Positions 52,123 through 62,312 are shown, numbered from the stretch's first letter. The stretch: 64,000 nucleotides of DNA from an uncultured Alphaproteobacteria bacterium (GCA_944391505.1 CALXTV010000008.1:1-64000), one strand, 5' to 3'. Program-made: numbers and translations. The notes: generated by a model from the sequence alone, not told the origin.

Positions 52123-53802
52123 CTAGCGGGTAAGTTTCCTGTACTTAACAGCATGCGGAATCAGGGCATCGTCACCGAGACGGCGCTTCTTGTCCTTTTC
52201 ATATTCTTCAAAATTTCCCTCAAACCAAACGACCTGACTGTCCCCCTCATAAGCGAGAATATGCGTCGCCAAACGGTCCAGAAACCAGCGGTCATGAGAG
52301 GTAACCAGCACACAGCCCGGATATTCCATAATGCCTTCTTCCAGCGAACGCAACGTATCAACGTCCAAATCATTGGTCGGTTCGTCCAGCAGAATGACAT
52401 TGGCACCCTTTTTAAGCATCTTGGCCAAATGCACGCGATTACGTTCACCGCCGGAAAGTTGTCCGACTTTTTTCTGCTGGTCACCGCCCTTGAAATTAAA
52501 CTGTCCGACATAAGCGCGCGACGGCATTTCTTTTTTGCCGAGCTGTATCATATCCAAACCGTCGGAAATCTCTTCCCAAACCGTTTTGTTCGGGTCAAGT
52601 TCGTCACGTCCCTGATCGACATAGCCGAGATCAACCGTTTCGCCGATTCGAATTTCGCCGGAATCCGGTTTTTCCTGCCCCGTAATCATTCTGAACAGCG
52701 TTGTCTTACCCGCACCGTTCGGACCGATAATGCCGACAATCGCACCTTTCGGAATTTTAAAAGAAAGATTGTCAATCAGCAGACGGTCGCCATACCCCTT
52801 GGAAACATTATTAGCCTCAATAACCAAATCGCCCAGACGATCGGTCATCGGAATATTAATATGTGCCTGCGTAATTTTATCTTTGGTTGCTGCATTCAAC
52901 AGTTCATCATAGGCATTGATACGCGCCTTTGATTTTGCCTGACGGGCTTTCGGATTTTTGCGTATCCACTCCAGCTCGTTGGCCAGCGTTTTCTGACGGG
53001 CCGTTTCCTCGCGTGCTTCCTGCTCTAAACGCTTCTGCTTCTGTTCCAGCCAGGACGAATAATTGCCCTCGTACGGAATCCCCTGCCCGCGGTCAAGTTC
53101 CAAAATCCAGCCGGTAACATTGTCAAGAAAATAGCGGTCATGCGTGACCATAACCACGGTACCCTTATATTCCTTGAGGTGATTCTCCAGCCAGGCCACC
53201 GATTCGGCATCCAGATGGTTGGTCGGCTCGTCCAAAAGCAGCATATCCGGCTTCTGTAACAGCAGACGACACAAAGCCACCCGGCGTTTTTCACCGCCGG
53301 AAAGTTTGGTCACATCGGCATCGGCGGGCGGACAACGCAAAGCATCCATCGCAATCTGAATCGTCCGTTCAAAATTCCAACCGTCGCAGGCGTCTATTTT
53401 TTCCGACAAAGCCGCCTGTTCTTCAATCAGAGCGTTCATCTCGTCATCGCTCATCGGTTCGGCAAACTTGGCCGAAACTTCCTCAAAACGCTTCAGCAGA
53501 TTACGGGTTTCTCCCAGGCCGTCCATAATGTTTTCCATAACGTTTTTATTCGGATCAAGCTTCGGCTCCTGCTCCAGATAACCGACCTTGACACCGTCGG
53601 CGGCCCAGGCCTCGCCGTTAAAATCCTTATCCACGCCGGCCATAATTTTCAATAATGTAGATTTACCCGCACCGTTTACCCCCAGCACGCCGATTTTGGC
53701 GCCCGGCAAAAACGACAGAGTAATTCCCTTAAACAGCTCTTTGCCGCCCGGAAAAACTTTGGTTAAATTCTGCATAACGAAAATATACTGATAAGCTGCC
53801 AT
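52123..53802 (-). CDS. ettA: energy-dependent translational throttle EttA (ABC-F)
   Basis: 559 aa ABC-F protein with two ATPase domains: Walker [10 protein letters not shown] and GPNGAGKTT, signatures LSGGEKRR and LSGGERNR, Walker [12 protein letters not shown] and [11 protein letters not shown]. The ribosome-contacting arm and linker lie between (about 240-310). EttA binds the ribosomal E site and gates the first elongation step by energy state. No membrane domain. The ending KYRKLTR directly abuts a family 2 repeat. Confidence 0.96.
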   Translation of the reverse strand: MAAYQYIFVMQNLTKVFPGGKELFKGITLSFLPGAKIGVLGVNGAGKSTLLKIMAGVDKDFNGEAWAADGVKVGYLEQEPKLDPNKNVMENIMDGLGETRNLLKRFEEVSAKFAEPMSDDEMNALIEEQAALSEKIDACDGWNFERTIQIAMDALRCPPADADVTKLSGGEKRRVALCRLLLQKPDMLLLDEPTNHLDAESVAWLENHLKEYKGTVVMVTHDRYFLDNVTGWILELDRGQGIPYEGNYSSWLEQKQKRLEQEAREETARQKTLANELEWIRKNPKARQAKSKARINAYDELLNAATKDKITQAHINIPMTDRLGDLVIEANNVSKGYGDRLLIDNLSFKIPKGAIVGIIGPNGAGKTTLFRMITGQEKPDSGEIRIGETVDLGYVDQGRDELDPNKTVWEEISDGLDMIQLGKKEMPSRAYVGQFNFKGGDQQKKVGQLSGGERNRVHLAKMLKKGANVILLDEPTNDLDVDTLRSLEEGIMEYPGCVLVTSHDRWFLDRLATHILAYEGDSQVVWFEGNFEEYEKDKKRRLGDDALIPHAVKYRKLTR

Positions 53803-53909
53803 ATCATACTCCTGAAATTAAATCTTTGCCCCGAGTATAGCGAAAATTTATCAAGTTGCAATCTTAATATTTCCAATCTATAATTATGTCCGCACATATG
53901 GAGAAAAAT

Positions 53910-54635
53910 ATGGAAAACAACGCTTTTTTTTCAAAAGAACAAAGCCTCGCACTGCAGAAAAAAATTTACGCTGCCGTTTCCGAAGAGCATCAGCCTGAGC
54001 TCGCGGCGCTCTATGCCTGTCTTGATTACCAAAACTATTCGCCGGTCAAACGCTTTGAAAACGCCACGGGCCTGAAAGGCATTTATCATCATTACAAATT
54101 TCCGCAGGATATGAATCCTCTGGAATATGAGGCTCTAATGAAACCGATGCGGATTTTTGAAATTATCGAACGCAGCATGAATCCGGGCTCCGACGATTTA
54201 CTCGCCGAATTGCAGGAAGTCAAACCGCAAAGCCTTTTTGCCGTCCGCAAAATGTATCAGGAACTGACCGAACTTAATCCGGAACTAAAAGAAGCAGCAA
54301 TTTCTCCTACGCTGGTCAGAAGTTACGTTGCCGTCATTTCCGGCGCCTGCTCCGGTTTTCCGCCGGAAGACATCATTGAGTTCAGCAAAGCCAAAGGCGC
54401 GGACAACGACCGGATAAACGAAGAAAAACGGCAATTTTCCAAGCTGATTGAGCAACGCACCGGTCGAACCGGTGCAAACGGAAAACCTCTGATTGAAAAC
54501 TGGTGTCCCTCCGAAAAAACCCGTAACCGGATTTTGCAGCTTCTCGACAATCGCGACCAAAAGCGCACCAATCAATCTTTCGACAATACCGGGTTCTATT
54601 CTTTTCTGGTCGACCGCGGCTGGTTTAACGATTAG
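53910..54635 (+). CDS. unknown protein
   Basis: 241 aa from ATG 53910 (MENNAFFSKEQSLALQKKIY), chosen because GGAG lies six bases ahead; ATG codons at 53886 and 53898 are in frame but lack a ribosome site. Soluble, largely helical, with the conserved-looking C-terminal piece FYSFLVDRGWFND. No family recognised. Its end overlaps the convergent gene by 11 bases. Confidence 0.65.
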   Translation: MENNAFFSKEQSLALQKKIYAAVSEEHQPELAALYACLDYQNYSPVKRFENATGLKGIYHHYKFPQDMNPLEYEALMKPMRIFEIIERSMNPGSDDLLAELQEVKPQSLFAVRKMYQELTELNPELKEAAISPTLVRSYVAVISGACSGFPPEDIIEFSKAKGADNDRINEEKRQFSKLIEQRTGRTGANGKPLIENWCPSEKTRNRILQLLDNRDQKRTNQSFDNTGFYSFLVDRGWFND

Positions 54636-55317
54636 TTTTCCAACGACTCTTTATATGGCCGATTCCGGAATCTTCTTCCGCTTCCGGCCGGGGTACTGCC
54701 GGCAGTGTTTCGGAACGGGCTGCCGGAACGATTCTGTCAGTTTCGGCCGAAGACGGCTGATAAACGGCCTTAACCTCTGAAGCGCTCCCATCTTGCGTAA
54801 TTCTGATTTCGCCGACATCTTGATTGCCGCCGCCGCTGTAAATCGCCTCGGCATCAACATCGACATCTTTATTGTAAACCAATGTCGCGTCATACGGGCG
54901 CCGCGGCGTCACCAAAGTACCATCCGGCATTTTAATCGTCCCGTCACGATAAAGCGTCGCCTTAAAAATATCCTGACTGTCGAACCGACGATTAATGGCA
55001 TCACACTCGAAAAAACCGTCCATTTGTTTGGAAATAAAAGCGTTGGCCTTAGCCTCGTTATAAACGTAAACGGCTTCCGACTGCATTTTATCGCTGGGAG
55101 CCTTGGAAATCAAAATCGCCCGGGCCAAAAGCTCAAAAGTATTATATTTTGAAGCGCCGCAAGCCATTCCCTGTCCGGAAACGGCACCCAATGCTTTCAC
55201 TTCTTCAAGATACGGCATCTGCGCTTGCACTGGAAAAGCCCAAAACAAGCAGGCAATCGCCCATAAGCCCGAATATTTCAATTTTTCCTCACGTTCAATC
55301 AATTTTCTCATTGACAT
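54625..55317 (-). CDS. exported protein, unknown
   Basis: 230 aa (or 228 from the second ATG at 55311). A basic N-terminus leads to a hydrophobic segment (about 15-32) ending VQAQ, so exported to the periplasm or beyond. The middle contains CGASKYNTFELLARAIL and a Cys at FFECDAINRRF; the last 50 residues are Pro/Glu/Ser-rich and low in structure. No family recognised. Confidence 0.7.
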   Translation of the reverse strand: MSMRKLIEREEKLKYSGLWAIACLFWAFPVQAQMPYLEEVKALGAVSGQGMACGASKYNTFELLARAILISKAPSDKMQSEAVYVYNEAKANAFISKQMDGFFECDAINRRFDSQDIFKATLYRDGTIKMPDGTLVTPRRPYDATLVYNKDVDVDAEAIYSGGGNQDVGEIRITQDGSASEVKAVYQPSSAETDRIVPAARSETLPAVPRPEAEEDSGIGHIKSRWKTNR

Positions 55318-55339
55318 TTAGTATCATTTAGCATATTTT
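55312..55339 (+). promoter_or_regulatory. promoter of rpmJ
   Basis: TTGACA (55312-55317), 16-base spacer, TATTTT (55334-55339). It overlaps the start region of the divergent exported-protein gene. Confidence 0.6.
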
Positions 55340-55372
55340 GCGGTCAAGTCAAAGATAAAAGGATTGTTTGAA

Positions 55373-55498
55373 ATGAAAATTTATAGCTCTTTAAAATCAA
55401 AAAAAGTACGCGATAAGGATTGCAAAATCGTTCGCCGCAAAGGCCGCGTCTATGTCATCAACAAAAAAAACCCGAAGCTGAAAGCTCGTCAGGGTTAA
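55373..55498 (+). CDS. rpmJ: ribosomal protein L36
   Basis: 41 aa: [20 protein letters not shown] followed by [21 protein letters not shown], the alphaproteobacterial form that lacks three of the four zinc-binding Cys. Binds 23S rRNA at the base of the large subunit. AAGGA precedes the ATG, and a terminator follows, so it is a monocistronic gene. Confidence 0.95.
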   Translation: MKIYSSLKSKKVRDKDCKIVRRKGRVYVINKKNPKLKARQG

Positions 55499-55524
55499 TC
55501 GGATGAACTTTTTGAAAATTTAAA

Positions 55525-55554
55525 AACCTGCTTTGATTTAAGCAGGTTTTTTTT
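55525..55554 (+). terminator. terminator of rpmJ
   Basis: AACCTGCTT and AAGCAGGTT, 9-bp stem, 6-base loop, eight T. Confidence 0.9.
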
Positions 55555-55567
55555 GTAACCTTTTTAA

Positions 55568-55594
55568 CAAAAAAGCGCCGCAATCGGCGCTTTT
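55568..55594 (-). terminator. terminator of pyk
   Basis: AAAAGCGCCG-ATTG-CGGCGCTTTT on the minus strand, followed by TT. Confidence 0.85.
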
Positions 55595-55618
55595 CGTTTT
55601 TTTTGCATAAGTACGGAA

Positions 55619-57043
55619 CTACTCAACATAAACCGTATGCAGCATATTGGTTCGTCCTTTCTTACCGAGCGGGAAACCTGCCGTAATGATAATATGGTCA
55701 CCGGAACGGGCAAAACCGTTCTCTACGGCAATTTTCACGGCAATATCTTCAATCTTGTCAAAGCTTTTGAAACTTTCCTTGTTCACAAAACTCTTGGCCC
55801 CCCAGACAATACCCAGACGGTCGGCAACTTTCGGCTCGGACGTAATTGCCAATATCGGCAGATTCGGACGTTCGCGTGCCGTCAAAAACGTCGTCAACCC
55901 CGAAGATGTATAAGTCACAATACAGGCAACCTTGTCCAAAATTGAAGAAATGTCACTGGCAGCAAAAGTGATTGAATCGGCTTCTCCAAAACAACAGTTG
56001 TGCAGTCTCGAATTTTCCATCAGCCGGAAAAACAGCGGATCAGCCTCAACCTGCGTAATAACCGAATTCATCATCTTAACCGCCTCAACCGGATAAGCAC
56101 CGGCCGCTGTCTCCGCCGAAAGCATAACCGTATCGGCACCGTCATAAACGGCGGTTGCCACGTCGGAAACCTCGGCACGCGTCGGAGTCGGAGCCTTAAT
56201 CATCGATTCCAGCATTTGCGTTGCCACAATCACCGGCCGTGCATATTTGCGGCAGGCGGAAACGATTCGTTTTTGCAAAACGGGTACCGTCGGCAGCGGA
56301 CATTCCACCCCCAAATCACCGCGGGCAACCATAATGCCGTCCGAAAGTTTGATAATTTCTTCCAAATCGTCAATCGCGCTCGGTTTTTCAAGTTTTGAAA
56401 TAATCCATGCCCGGTCGCCGATAAGTTCCTTGGCCTCGCGCACGTCATTGGCCGACTGCACAAAGGAAAGACTTATCCAGTCAAAACCAAGCTTCAGGGC
56501 AAATTCCAAATCATCGCGGTCTTTTTCGGTAATCGCCGATATTGGCAGTTTAATATTCGGCAGATTAACGCCTTTATGACCGGACAACGGCCCGCCGACC
56601 AAAACTTCGGTCACGGCGCGATCTTTATCGCACTCTTTGACCAACAGCGCAATATTACCGTCGTTCAACAACAGTTTTTCGCCGGCTTTCAAAGCCTCGA
56701 AAATTTCTTTATGCGGCAGTTCGACGCGGCTTTCATCGCCCGGTTCATGCACCATATCCAAAACAAATTTCTGGCCTTCCTTCAGCAGAATACTTCCGTC
56801 CCGAAACTCACCGACGCGCAGCTTCGGCCCCTGCATATCGGCCACCAGGGTAATATGACGATTCCGTTCTTTGGCAAGCTTGCGCACAATTTCAAAACGT
56901 TCCTTGTGCTCTGCATGCGTACCGTGGCTGAAGTTAAAACGGAAAGCGTCGCAGCCGGCGTCAATAAGCTTCTCGATCTGTTCTTTGGAAGCCGAAGACG
57001 GGCCGATTGTCGCCAAAATTTTTGTATGTGTTTTCTGTGGCAT
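55619..57043 (-). CDS. pyk: pyruvate kinase
   Basis: 474 aa. Final ATP-forming step of glycolysis. Substrate and metal residues appear in DAFRFNFSHG, LVADMQGPKLRVG, FALKLGFDWISLSFVQ, IMVARGDLGVE and ATQMLESM; the C-terminal allosteric domain is complete. Together with PpdK at 13.5 kb the cell can run the PEP-pyruvate step either way. Monocistronic. Confidence 0.97.
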   Translation of the reverse strand: MPQKTHTKILATIGPSSASKEQIEKLIDAGCDAFRFNFSHGTHAEHKERFEIVRKLAKERNRHITLVADMQGPKLRVGEFRDGSILLKEGQKFVLDMVHEPGDESRVELPHKEIFEALKAGEKLLLNDGNIALLVKECDKDRAVTEVLVGGPLSGHKGVNLPNIKLPISAITEKDRDDLEFALKLGFDWISLSFVQSANDVREAKELIGDRAWIISKLEKPSAIDDLEEIIKLSDGIMVARGDLGVECPLPTVPVLQKRIVSACRKYARPVIVATQMLESMIKAPTPTRAEVSDVATAVYDGADTVMLSAETAAGAYPVEAVKMMNSVITQVEADPLFFRLMENSRLHNCCFGEADSITFAASDISSILDKVACIVTYTSSGLTTFLTARERPNLPILAITSEPKVADRLGIVWGAKSFVNKESFKSFDKIEDIAVKIAVENGFARSGDHIIITAGFPLGKKGRTNMLHTVYVE

Positions 57044-57205
57044 TTTTGTTTCCTCATCAATTACGCTTTTTCTGTGCCGGATAATAGCAAAGATATATTA
57101 AAAAAGATATTACTTTTAAATAAGATTTGAACAAATTATTACTTGTCAAAAAGCCGAGATTTTGCTAGCTTCAATCCAATTGGTTTTACTAACGGGAGAA
57201 AAAAA

Positions 57206-57448
57206 ATGACTGAAGTTGGCGGCATTGCCGTAGACAGACTGCGCTCCCTGATTGAGCGCATTGAACGTTTGGAAGAAGAAAAGAAAGCCATTGCCGGAGA
57301 TATCCGCGACATTTTTGCCGAAGCCAAATCTGCCGGATTCGACGTTAAGGTCATGCGCGAGATTTTAAAGCTCCGCAAAATGGATGCCGCCGATCGCGAC
57401 GAAAAAGAAATGCTTCTGGAAACCTACCGCAGAGCTCTGGAAATTTAA
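57206..57448 (+). CDS. gapR: GapR family protein (DUF2312)
   Basis: 80 aa from ATG 57206 (MTEVGGIAVDRLRSLIERIE). The long coiled coil with EEEKKAIAGDIRDIFAEAKS and GFDVKVMREILKLRK is diagnostic for GapR, an alphaproteobacterial nucleoid protein that clamps overtwisted, AT-rich DNA and aids replication. GGGAG precedes the ATG. Its own terminator follows. Divergent from pyk. Confidence 0.95.
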   Translation: MTEVGGIAVDRLRSLIERIERLEEEKKAIAGDIRDIFAEAKSAGFDVKVMREILKLRKMDAADRDEKEMLLETYRRALEI

Positions 57449-57455
57449 CCGTCAA

Positions 57456-57481
57456 AGCCTCCCGCTCGGGAGGCTTTTTTT
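57456..57481 (+). terminator. terminator of gapR
   Basis: AGCCTCCC and GGGAGGCT with loop GCTC and a T run; the T run overlaps the end of the convergent transporter gene. Confidence 0.9.
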
Positions 57482-58001
57482 ATAATTCAAACAAAATGCC
57501 AACCACAGCGCCGCCCAGAATAAAAATAATCGGATGTAGCTTGTGCCAATGATGAACAAGAGCAAATGAGACCAGACAAACAAATCCGCTTTTAATGTCC
57601 GTAACGGCCAATTCCGCCAAAATACACCCCGCATACAAAATCAATGCCAAAACCGCCGGCCTGATTCCGAGCAAAATATTTTGGAATGTTGCACAGCTCT
57701 GATACTTCATTACATATTTGCTGATAAGAACAATAACAACCAGCGACGGAAAAACCAGCCCGAAAGTTGCAACCAGACCACCGGCTATTCCGGCAGCATT
57801 AAACCCGCCGTAAGTTGCCATATTAACCCCGATCGGCCCCGGCGTCGATTCGGAAACCGCAATCATATCTGCCAGTTGTTGTTTGCTGAACCAGTCGTAA
57901 TGTTCCGTCAGTTCCATCAAAAACGGAATGGTTACCAATCCGCCGCCGATGGCCAACAGTCCGATTTTAAAAAACTCCCAAAACAAAAGCAGATATATCA
58001 T
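57480..58001 (-). CDS. chromate transporter family protein, half 2
   Basis: 173 aa from the ATG at 58001, whose ATGA overlaps the stop of the upstream half; ATG 58013 is possible. Five or six helices with FFKIGLLAIGGGLVTIPFLM and the signature SESTPGPIGVNMATYGG, as in one CHR domain of ChrA. Short-chain CHR proteins work as pairs of two halves. Transport of chromate or another oxyanion is the family expectation; physiological substrate unknown. Confidence 0.87.
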   Translation of the reverse strand: MIYLLLFWEFFKIGLLAIGGGLVTIPFLMELTEHYDWFSKQQLADMIAVSESTPGPIGVNMATYGGFNAAGIAGGLVATFGLVFPSLVVIVLISKYVMKYQSCATFQNILLGIRPAVLALILYAGCILAELAVTDIKSGFVCLVSFALVHHWHKLHPIIFILGGAVVGILFEL

Positions 58002-58534
58002 TTGCGCCCCCATTTCAAGTAAACCAGCCCGGTTGTCGAAGCAATCAGAATAACGGCAATCGGGCTCAGACTGAAAAAAACCAGCGAACAGAGGCTCAAA
58101 GCAAAAATAAACAATCCGATTCGCCCGTGAACACCCTTTTTCCAAAGTTCAACGACAGCCTCCGCCACCAACGCAACCACCACAATTCGAATACCGACAA
58201 AAGCCTGGCTAACATACGGATTATGCATAAAATTCTGCAAAACCGAAGCAATCAGCGTAATAATGACCACGGACGGCGCCACCACGCCAAAAGTCGTCAG
58301 CACCGCTCCGGTCACGCCGCGCAGCTTATAACCGACAAAAGTCGCGGTATTAATGGCAATAATTCCGGGCGTACACTGCCCGATAGAATAATAGTCCAAC
58401 AGCTCTTCGTCCGTTGCCCATCTGTTCTTCTCAACCACCTCCGAACGCAACATCGGCAGCATTGCCGCACCGCCGCCGAAAGTAAATAATCCGATCTTAA
58501 AAAACGTCCAGAATAAATTCCAATAACCAACCAT
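57998..58534 (-). CDS. chromate transporter family protein, half 1
   Basis: 178 aa CHR-domain protein: FFKIGLFTFGGGAAMLPML, DYYSIGQCTPGIIAINTATF and PSVVIITLIASVLQNF. Precedes and overlaps half 2, forming the usual bicistronic short-chain ChrA pair. Divergent from the pnt genes. Confidence 0.87.
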   Translation of the reverse strand: MVGYWNLFWTFFKIGLFTFGGGAAMLPMLRSEVVEKNRWATDEELLDYYSIGQCTPGIIAINTATFVGYKLRGVTGAVLTTFGVVAPSVVIITLIASVLQNFMHNPYVSQAFVGIRIVVVALVAEAVVELWKKGVHGRIGLFIFALSLCSLVFFSLSPIAVILIASTTGLVYLKWGRK

Positions 58535-58630
58535 TATACATCTTTTCCTGTGAATGAGTTTAAAAGAGGTTGAACAAATTCTATATAGTAAAATAAGCTT
58601 TCAATATCGTTAAAAACAACGGAGACCGCC

Positions 58631-59749
58631 ATGATTATTTCTATTCCGCGCGAACGCCGCAGACACGAAACACGTGTTGCCGCCACGCCGGAAACCGTAA
58701 AGGAATATATATCCCTGGGCTTTACCGTCCGCGTCGAAAAAAATGCCGGCAAATTATCCGGTTTTGCCGATGAAGCTTACCGACAGGCCGGAGCCGAAAT
58801 AATCGAAGACCCGGCCGGGCTTTGGCAAGGTGCAGACGTCATCATCAAAATCTGGGCGCCCCTGCCCGAAGAAGATTCATATCTTGCCCCCGGTCAAACA
58901 ATCATTGCCAATTTTCAGGCGTTGGAAAACCGGGAACGTATGGCCTTTTTTGCCGCCCGTCAGACGACCTGCTTTGCATTAGAGCTGATACCGCGCATTT
59001 CCCGCGCCCAAAATATGGATATTCTGACCTCTCAAAGCAACTTAGCCGGTTACAAGGCCGTCTTAACCGGTGTTGAAGCCCTAAAAAAGGCGCTGCCGAT
59101 GATGATGACCGCCGCCGGCACCATTCCGCCCGCCAAAGTACTGATTTTGGGAGCCGGCGTGGCCGGACTTCAGGCCATAGCCACCGCCAAACGACTGGGT
59201 GCCCAGGTTTTTGCCTCCGACGTACGCCCCGGTGTCAGGGAACAGGTTGAATCCCTCGGCGGCCGGTTTGTCGAGGTTGAAAATGACGAAACTTTTGAGG
59301 ATACCGGCGGATATGCCGGAGAAACTTCCGCAGCCTATCAAAAACGGCAGCAAAAGGCCATTGCCGAACAACTCAGGAAAACCGACCTGGTCATAACAAC
59401 CGCCCTTATTCCGGGCAAGCCGGCACCGCGGTTGATTACGGCGGAAATGTTAAGCGATATGCCGGAAGGAGCCGTTATCGTCGACATGGCTGCGGCAGCC
59501 GGCAGCAATGTCGAAGGTTCAAAAGACGGACAAAGCATTTGCATCAACGGCAAAACCGTCATCGGCGATTCCAATCTTGCCGCCGGACTTCCGGCCTCGG
59601 CCAGCACTTTGTTTGCAAGAAACGTTTTTAATTTTCTAAAAACCGCATACAATCCCGAAACAAAAAATCTGATTTTTGACTTTGCGGACGAAATCATCGC
59701 CCAAACCTGCATCTGCAAAAACGGAGAACAAACAGGAGTACTCAAATGA
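58631..59749 (+). CDS. pntAA: NAD(P) transhydrogenase subunit alpha part 1
   Basis: 372 aa NAD(H)-binding domain I. The N-terminal [20 protein letters not shown] and dinucleotide loop [21 protein letters not shown] (shown here by GAGVAG), then [16 protein letters not shown] and [14 protein letters not shown], match PntAA. The complex uses the proton gradient to drive hydride transfer from NADH to NADP. GGAG precedes the ATG. Overlaps pntAB by four bases. Confidence 0.96.
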   Translation: MIISIPRERRRHETRVAATPETVKEYISLGFTVRVEKNAGKLSGFADEAYRQAGAEIIEDPAGLWQGADVIIKIWAPLPEEDSYLAPGQTIIANFQALENRERMAFFAARQTTCFALELIPRISRAQNMDILTSQSNLAGYKAVLTGVEALKKALPMMMTAAGTIPPAKVLILGAGVAGLQAIATAKRLGAQVFASDVRPGVREQVESLGGRFVEVENDETFEDTGGYAGETSAAYQKRQQKAIAEQLRKTDLVITTALIPGKPAPRLITAEMLSDMPEGAVIVDMAAAAGSNVEGSKDGQSICINGKTVIGDSNLAAGLPASASTLFARNVFNFLKTAYNPETKNLIFDFADEIIAQTCICKNGEQTGVLK

Positions 59750-60051
59750 CAGCGGATATCTGGATGCTTTTGACCATATTGGTTCTGGCCTGCTTTGTCG
59801 GCTATTTTGTCGTCTGGGGCGTAACCCCGGCTCTGCATTCGCCGCTGATGAGCGTTTCCAACGCCGTTTCGGGCGTTGTCATTGTCGGCGCCCTGATTAC
59901 GGCGGGCACTCCGGAAATGAGCACGCATAAAATTCTCGGCCTGATTGCCGTCGTTTTGGCTTCAATCAATATTTTCGGGGGCTTTGCCGTCTCCCAGCGT
60001 ATGCTGGCGATGTTCAAAAAGAAAAAACGCAGCCATGAGGAGAAAAAATAA
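59746..60051 (+). CDS. pntAB: NAD(P) transhydrogenase subunit alpha part 2
   Basis: 101 aa with three membrane helices (about 5-23, 35-54, 58-80): [20 protein letters not shown] and [19 protein letters not shown] are the conserved parts. Forms the proton channel with PntB. The split alpha subunit is the arrangement in Rhodospirillum-type Alphaproteobacteria. Confidence 0.95.
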   Translation: MTADIWMLLTILVLACFVGYFVVWGVTPALHSPLMSVSNAVSGVVIVGALITAGTPEMSTHKILGLIAVVLASINIFGGFAVSQRMLAMFKKKKRSHEEKK

Positions 60052-61415
60052 TGAATACCGCCTACGTTTCCGCCACCTACCTGCTCTCCTGCGTTCTGTT
60101 CATCTTGTCGATTCGCGGACTTGCTTCGCCGGAGACGGCCAGACGCGGCAATATTCTCGGCATGCTCGGAATGGCCAGTGCCATACTGGTCACGATATAT
60201 TCGCCGGTCGTCGGCGAATATGCCTGGCTGTTCGGAGCCATTGCCGTCGGCGGAATTATCGGCACCTGGTTTGCCCTGAAAGTAAAAATGACGGCGCTGC
60301 CCCAGATGATTGCCGCATTTAACGGCCTGGGCGGCTTATCTTCCGTTTTCATCGCCGCCGCCGAAATTATTTCCGGCTCGCAAACCCGGCTTGAATCTTC
60401 GCTCGGCCTGCTTATCGGCGCCGTTGCCTTTTCCGGGTCGGTTGTCGCTTTCGCCAAACTGCAGGGATTAATGTCGCCCAAAGCGATTATCTTTCCGGGA
60501 CAGCAGCTGCTCAACCTTATTCTCGGATTATCCGTTGCAGCGCTCTGCGTTTTCTTTATTCTAAGCGGACGGAACGATCTTTTCTATATTCTTGCCGGAA
60601 TATCCGTTCTGCTTGGGTTTCTGCTGGTTTTACCCATCGGCGGCGCCGACATGCCGGTTGTTATTTCGGTTCTTAACGCCTATTCCGGCTGGGCGGCCGT
60701 CGGCATCGGCTTCTCGCTCAACAACGTTTTGCTGATTATCGTCGGCGCCATTGTCGGAGCCAGCGGCACAATTCTTTCCTATATCATGACCAAAGCCATG
60801 AACCGTTCGCTGACCAGTGTCATGCTCGGCGGTTTTGGTGCCGAAACACACCAAAGCGCTAAAGGCGGCGGGGAAGAAAAGACCGCCAAAGCGGGCAACC
60901 CGCAGGACGCCGCTTTCATCATGGAAAATGCCTCAAAAGTCATTATCGTCCCCGGCTACGGCACGGCCGTCGCACAGGCGCAGCATGTTCTGAAAGAACT
61001 GGCCGGCGACCTGCGCAGCTTATATGATGTCGACGTAAAATTTGCCATTCATCCGGTTGCCGGACGCATGCCCGGACACATGAACGTTCTGCTTGCCGAA
61101 GCCGGCGTCCCCTATGAAGACATCTATGCACTGGAAGAAATCAATCGCGAATTTGCTTCTGCTGACGTTGCTTATGTTATCGGCGCCAACGACATTACCA
61201 ACCCGCTGGCGCGTACCGACCCGAACGCACCGATTTACGGAATGCCGATTCTCGAAGTGGAAAAAGCCAAAACCGTTTTCTTTGTCAAACGCTCACTGGC
61301 CAGTGGTTACGCCGGCGTCGAAAATCCGCTGTTCTTTGCCGACAACACCATCATGCTTTACGGCGACGCCAAAAAAGTAACCGAGGAAATCGTCGGCACG
61401 CTGGAACGCAAATAA
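60051..61415 (+). CDS. pntB: NAD(P) transhydrogenase subunit beta
   Basis: 454 aa: about eight or nine membrane helices to residue 260, then the NADP(H)-binding domain III with VPGYGTAVAQAQH, HPVAGRMPGHMNVLLAEAGV and YVIGANDITNPLA. Starts one base overlapping the pntAB stop. Completes the pnt operon, the cell's source of NADPH. Confidence 0.97.
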   Translation: MNTAYVSATYLLSCVLFILSIRGLASPETARRGNILGMLGMASAILVTIYSPVVGEYAWLFGAIAVGGIIGTWFALKVKMTALPQMIAAFNGLGGLSSVFIAAAEIISGSQTRLESSLGLLIGAVAFSGSVVAFAKLQGLMSPKAIIFPGQQLLNLILGLSVAALCVFFILSGRNDLFYILAGISVLLGFLLVLPIGGADMPVVISVLNAYSGWAAVGIGFSLNNVLLIIVGAIVGASGTILSYIMTKAMNRSLTSVMLGGFGAETHQSAKGGGEEKTAKAGNPQDAAFIMENASKVIIVPGYGTAVAQAQHVLKELAGDLRSLYDVDVKFAIHPVAGRMPGHMNVLLAEAGVPYEDIYALEEINREFASADVAYVIGANDITNPLARTDPNAPIYGMPILEVEKAKTVFFVKRSLASGYAGVENPLFFADNTIMLYGDAKKVTEEIVGTLERK

Positions 61416-61421
61416 CCCTTC

Positions 61422-62210
61422 CTAAAACTCCAGCACCGGAAGAACATAATAGTCAACATTGCTCTTATTGTAGTAATTCAAATAGCTACCGTTAAGGTTC
61501 GCATACCACGCACTGTAGTATGAGTTCTCCGAGGAAGACCACACCCGATAATCACCAATAGATGCACCACCCACCTGATTTACAGTCGCATTAATCGTCG
61601 ACCAGTTCCTCTGAATGTTCCTTAAAATACCGGCTGCTGGCAGACACCATTTACCCGCCATCTCTGTGGTCGGCGCATATTTCCGTGTCGCCAAGGCTGC
61701 CTGATTCTTACTCACATCACTTATTGCAACAATCTTATCCGTATTTCCACAACTGTCAAAATCTGCTTCAGCCTCTGCTGCACTTGTTAAATTTGGAAGT
61801 TCGGGAACATCCGTCATATAAAGCCCCCAAAACATGCCGACACGGGAACTACTCTTATTCCCGTCTTTATCAATCCACCACGGCGCCATAATCTGACCGT
61901 GCTTACCGCCGTCCGTCACATAAACCACAATGCCCAACACCGTTTTGCTGTTGTTGTGGTTTGACGCGGCAACACAGGTGTTGTCCGTATAGAAAATATC
62001 GCCGATATGGCATTTCGGACGCGGCGTCGGACAGTAATAACCGTCTCCGGTCGGGCATTTCAAACCGCCCCGCGGACATTCTTCTTTACTGTATTTGTAC
62101 CCGAGCAAAGCGCATTCCGGCGTCGCCGTGCAGGTGGCAGCCAAAACATCGGAAGCATAAAAGACAGAAGCAAAAGCGGAAAGTAAAAGAAAAAGATATT
62201 GTGTTTGCAT
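61422..62210 (-). CDS. secreted Cys-rich protein with DUF1566-like end
   Basis: 262 aa from ATG 62210 (MQTQYLFLLLSAFASVF) with GGAG seven bases ahead; the frame is open upstream but outside the signal peptide. Signal ends VLAA. The Cys-rich module CTATPECALLGY, EECPRGG, LKCPTGDGYYC repeats that of the protein at the left edge. The C-terminal part (WCLPAAGILRNIQ, VWSSSENSYYSAWYANL, YYVLPVLEF) resembles DUF1566/Fib-succ-type domains, surface modules of unknown role. Own promoter; convergent with pntB. Confidence 0.82.
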   Translation of the reverse strand: MQTQYLFLLLSAFASVFYASDVLAATCTATPECALLGYKYSKEECPRGGLKCPTGDGYYCPTPRPKCHIGDIFYTDNTCVAASNHNNSKTVLGIVVYVTDGGKHGQIMAPWWIDKDGNKSSSRVGMFWGLYMTDVPELPNLTSAAEAEADFDSCGNTDKIVAISDVSKNQAALATRKYAPTTEMAGKWCLPAAGILRNIQRNWSTINATVNQVGGASIGDYRVWSSSENSYYSAWYANLNGSYLNYYNKSNVDYYVLPVLEF

Positions 62211-62283
62211 GGTCTTACTCCAAAACAGAATATTTTCAGACGGATTAACACCGTCCGTCAGACCACAAACACCTATTATTGAC

Positions 62284-62312
62284 AGGATACCCCAATTCCT
62301 GGAAAGAGTCAA
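62284..62312 (-). promoter_or_regulatory. promoter of the 61422 gene
   Basis: Minus-strand TTGACT (62307-62312), 17-base spacer, TATCCT (62284-62289). The leader contains ATAGGTGT near its start, as in the 51.2 kb leader, and a dyad CAGACGGA/TCCGTCTG. Confidence 0.6.
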
